Positions 61,801-64,000 of a stretch of DNA of 64,000 bases are shown piece after piece; the first letter of the stretch is position 1, and every line of letters starts with the position of its first letter. The DNA is taken from assembly GCA_003342895.1 (NCBI GenBank), contig PTFA01000042.1, forward strand, positions 4,764,640 to 4,828,639. The letters are read 5' to 3'. The translations under genes and the position numbers were made by a program. The notes below the pieces were generated by a model, which saw nothing but the letters and a program-made list of their open reading frames with translations, was not told the origin of the DNA and made no database searches. This DNA comes from Casuarius casuarius (taxonomy: Eukaryota; Chordata; Aves; Casuariiformes; Casuariidae).

Positions 61801-64000
61801 ACACCAGGATTTCCTGCATATTAGGTTGAATGTTGGGAGCAAGTGACCTTGTCCTCTTGACTCTTTTCACTATGGTGTTCTGATAATATTTGCTTGCCCC
61901 TTGGAAGTGGTGCTTTGCAGCATATGATTTCCCAGTCAATTACCCAGTCTCTCTCCCATGTCATCTTATGCATGTTTACAGCCAAATTCTGTCCCATCTC
62001 ATATAACCCCTCTGGTACCAGTGGGGATTTAGGAAGTGTGAGACAAGAATTAATTGTTGTATGTCTCTTAAAATAGGAAGTCTTTGTCTCAACAACATTC
62101 TTAGACGTACATGCAACCATCAAATAATGTGACACCTTCACAAAGTCTGAATACAGAAGTGTTTGAACTCTTAGCGTAGTTATTTATGTTGTATTCGGTC
62201 ATGTATGGATTGCTCAGGCTTGGACAAAGGTGTAAAAATCGTGGGTGAACTCAACACCATGGTCTGTAGCTCAGACTGTTTCAGACCAGAACAGGGAGAA
62301 AAATTCGAAGCAAACAGTTCTAGACTAATCCTGTTGCAAGGCATAGCTGTGCGTGGGGGTTGGGGGGAAATAGGCAGCCTTATCTGCTGAGGCTCAGACA
62401 CTTTTTGGGGGACTACCACACTTATTTTACCCAGAACTTGACCAAAAATATTTCAGGCCCTCTCCTGAACTGTACCTCTTCCATTCCCTGAACTGGTCAG
62501 TGTATTAAGGAATCCAGTCATCTCAGGCAGCCAACAGCTTGGCTAAAGACAGATTTAGCCTTTAATAACAAGGCACTCAGATTTTTCACACGTTTTCCCT
62601 GGAGAGGATGCTGAAAGGAAGAGAGGGGAATTACGCATGAACTTCATTTCCTCTCCTAGGTGAATTTCCATTTCCTGAGGCCAGGGATGTGTGTAAGTTC
62701 TCTCCAGAGGAATGCTGTGTGCTTATTTAGGGCAGTAATAACAATCAAGGATTGCAAAAAAAAATTTCATATCAACAACTTTTGATGTTTATCTAGCAAC
62801 AAAAACTTTCAAAACAACTTTTTATGCTTGCTTGAGATCAAATAGACACATTCTGCACTGCAACTTCACATACCCCCACACATGACTGCCTGCACACTGG
62901 CCATCTGGTTTCCTGGAGAGGATTGTCTGATGGAGTTTAAAATAATGAATATACTTAATTTAAACTTAAATAATGCTTGTGATAGAGATACTGTGTTGTT
63001 TTTCTGCTATCTGACATGTCCGGTTTGGTACAGTGTATTATTGCTGCATTTCATCTGGTAATGAGAAGAACTTCCATTTTTAAATGTTTGAGTAGAAGCA
63101 TTTCAACAAGCATCATAATAAAAGTTTCATCAATTAGCAGAGCCAGCAGTGCTCCTAGTCTGGCCAGTGTCCTGTCTCTGGACTTCTCTGCAAGTTTTCC
63201 ACTTTGGGCATCATTAATAACTACTGTTGTGATTCTACCAAAGAAGTCCATCTCTTGATGCAAAGAATATAGCATTATACTTATAAAGGATGTTTGTATG
63301 TTGATGCATAATGTTAATTATGTAGCTTTTTTTGGCACAGTATTTTGAGGGGTTTCCCCCCTAAAAGAACTGCACTGGAGAAGAAAAGAATGGTTTCCTA
63401 TCTGATGAAATATTACCAGGAAATAAAATTAAATGTGGATGTGCTGGGGGGAGGGAGGGAACAACACAACCATACAAGAACTATTTCAGTTTTTTAACTT
63501 TCTTTTAAAGAACTTAAAAATATGACAATTTCAAAATGTTTCTACCATTTTTTTTTCCTTAGAGGCCCCCTGAATCCTCAGCAAGCTGGCACCTTTGATA
63601 TGGAAAAACCCTCACACTTAACACTCCTGCTACAAATCTCTCTCTCTAGGCACTTATATGGTGCTCACCACCATAGTAACTGAGTGTCTTCCAAGTATTT
63701 GAAAATAGAGTTAAAAATAACAATTTCTGCCATAGTCTCTTCCTTTCCAACTTGCCTGCTTAATGTGATGATTACAAGCTGAGTGCATCCAAAAATTCAG
63801 CTGCATTTCTGAAAACGTGGAAGAGAAGTGAACATGTATATATAGATATGTATGGTCACTAATACGGTCTGCTCCTTTGCACAACATTTGCAGTGGGTGA
63901 AAATCCTGCAGCACTGAGATGAGAGGCAGCCCAAGGAAATCATCATGAATTATGCTCACTTGTAATTTAGTTTCAGTAGTAATGCAGGATCATGGCCCTA
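55802..64000 (+). other. PCP4: PCP4 intron 2 (5' part), continues beyond window
   Basis: I searched by eye for the final coding exon, which should carry an acidic stretch, an IQ motif and a Lys-rich end, and saw none up to 64,000. A dispersed-repeat copy lies at about 55978-56054. An isolated minus-strand open frame at 63051-63275 has a somewhat protein-like composition but no recognised family. The rest is AT-rich noncoding DNA. Confidence 0.7.
55978..56054. repeat. Old dispersed sauropsid repeat, family not named
   Basis: gaccttgattctgagctcat and then ccacagaagtcaatgcaggt followed by gcaaatgagac resemble the unit 'ttctgatctcactta...gaagtcaatgg...gtaaatgaga' recalled from bird and reptile noncoding DNA. 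It begins about 175 bases after the PCP4 exon 2 donor. Confidence 0.4.

Noticed and set aside
1..64000. Search for prokaryotic-type systems, CRISPR arrays, tRNA or rRNA genes
   Set aside because: The sequence is vertebrate nuclear DNA. No repeat-spacer array, clear tRNA cloverleaf or rRNA segment was recognised by eye. A tRNAscan or Rfam search would be needed for a firm negative.

Overview
This window is nuclear genomic DNA of a vertebrate, most likely a bird, although another archosaur or a turtle cannot be excluded. The evidence is split genes with GT-AG introns, degraded CR1 LINE tails ending in the typical 'gaggtcccttcca...ttctatga' sequence, sparse repeats overall, and two genes whose order matches the IGSF5-PCP4 interval known from human 21q22. 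There are no prokaryotic genes, CRISPR arrays or phage features. Almost all open reading frames of 60-150 codons here are chance frames in introns and intergenic DNA, so they are not annotated.

Region 1 (1 to about 14,800, + strand) is the 3' end of IGSF5 (JAM4), an immunoglobulin-superfamily junction protein. Four coding exons are visible: a 25-nt micro-exon (271-295), then 3324-3436, 5231-5307 and the terminal exon 14236-14304. Their phases join without conflict into 93 codons plus a stop. They encode the cytoplasmic tail, which ends in a class I PDZ ligand (VTHV). The extracellular Ig domains and the membrane span lie upstream of the window. A CpG-rich patch at about 430-960 sits in the intron just after the micro-exon.

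Region 2 (about 14,800-34,650) is intergenic. It holds old CR1 and other degraded repeats, and I could recognise no exon there.

Region 3 (about 34,650-64,000, + strand) is the 5' two thirds of PCP4 (PEP-19), a small calmodulin-binding neuronal protein. A CpG-island promoter (about 35,300-35,780, with a 40-N assembly gap at 35475-35514) precedes a first coding exon of only nine coding bases (ATG AGC GAG, 35672-35680). Intron 1 is about 20 kb. Coding exon 2 (55750-55801) reads RQGTGTTNGKDKTSGEN. The rest of intron 2 runs off the window, so the exon with the acidic segment and IQ motif lies beyond 64,000.

I found no previously undescribed system. The observations most worth checking are a near-perfect 56-nt inverted repeat at 36131-36186 in PCP4 intron 1, a (GGGGC)n G-run array 17 nt after the PCP4 exon 1 donor, in-frame tandem splice donors at PCP4 exon 2, the CpG patch inside IGSF5, and a CR1 remnant directly against the IGSF5 terminal acceptor.
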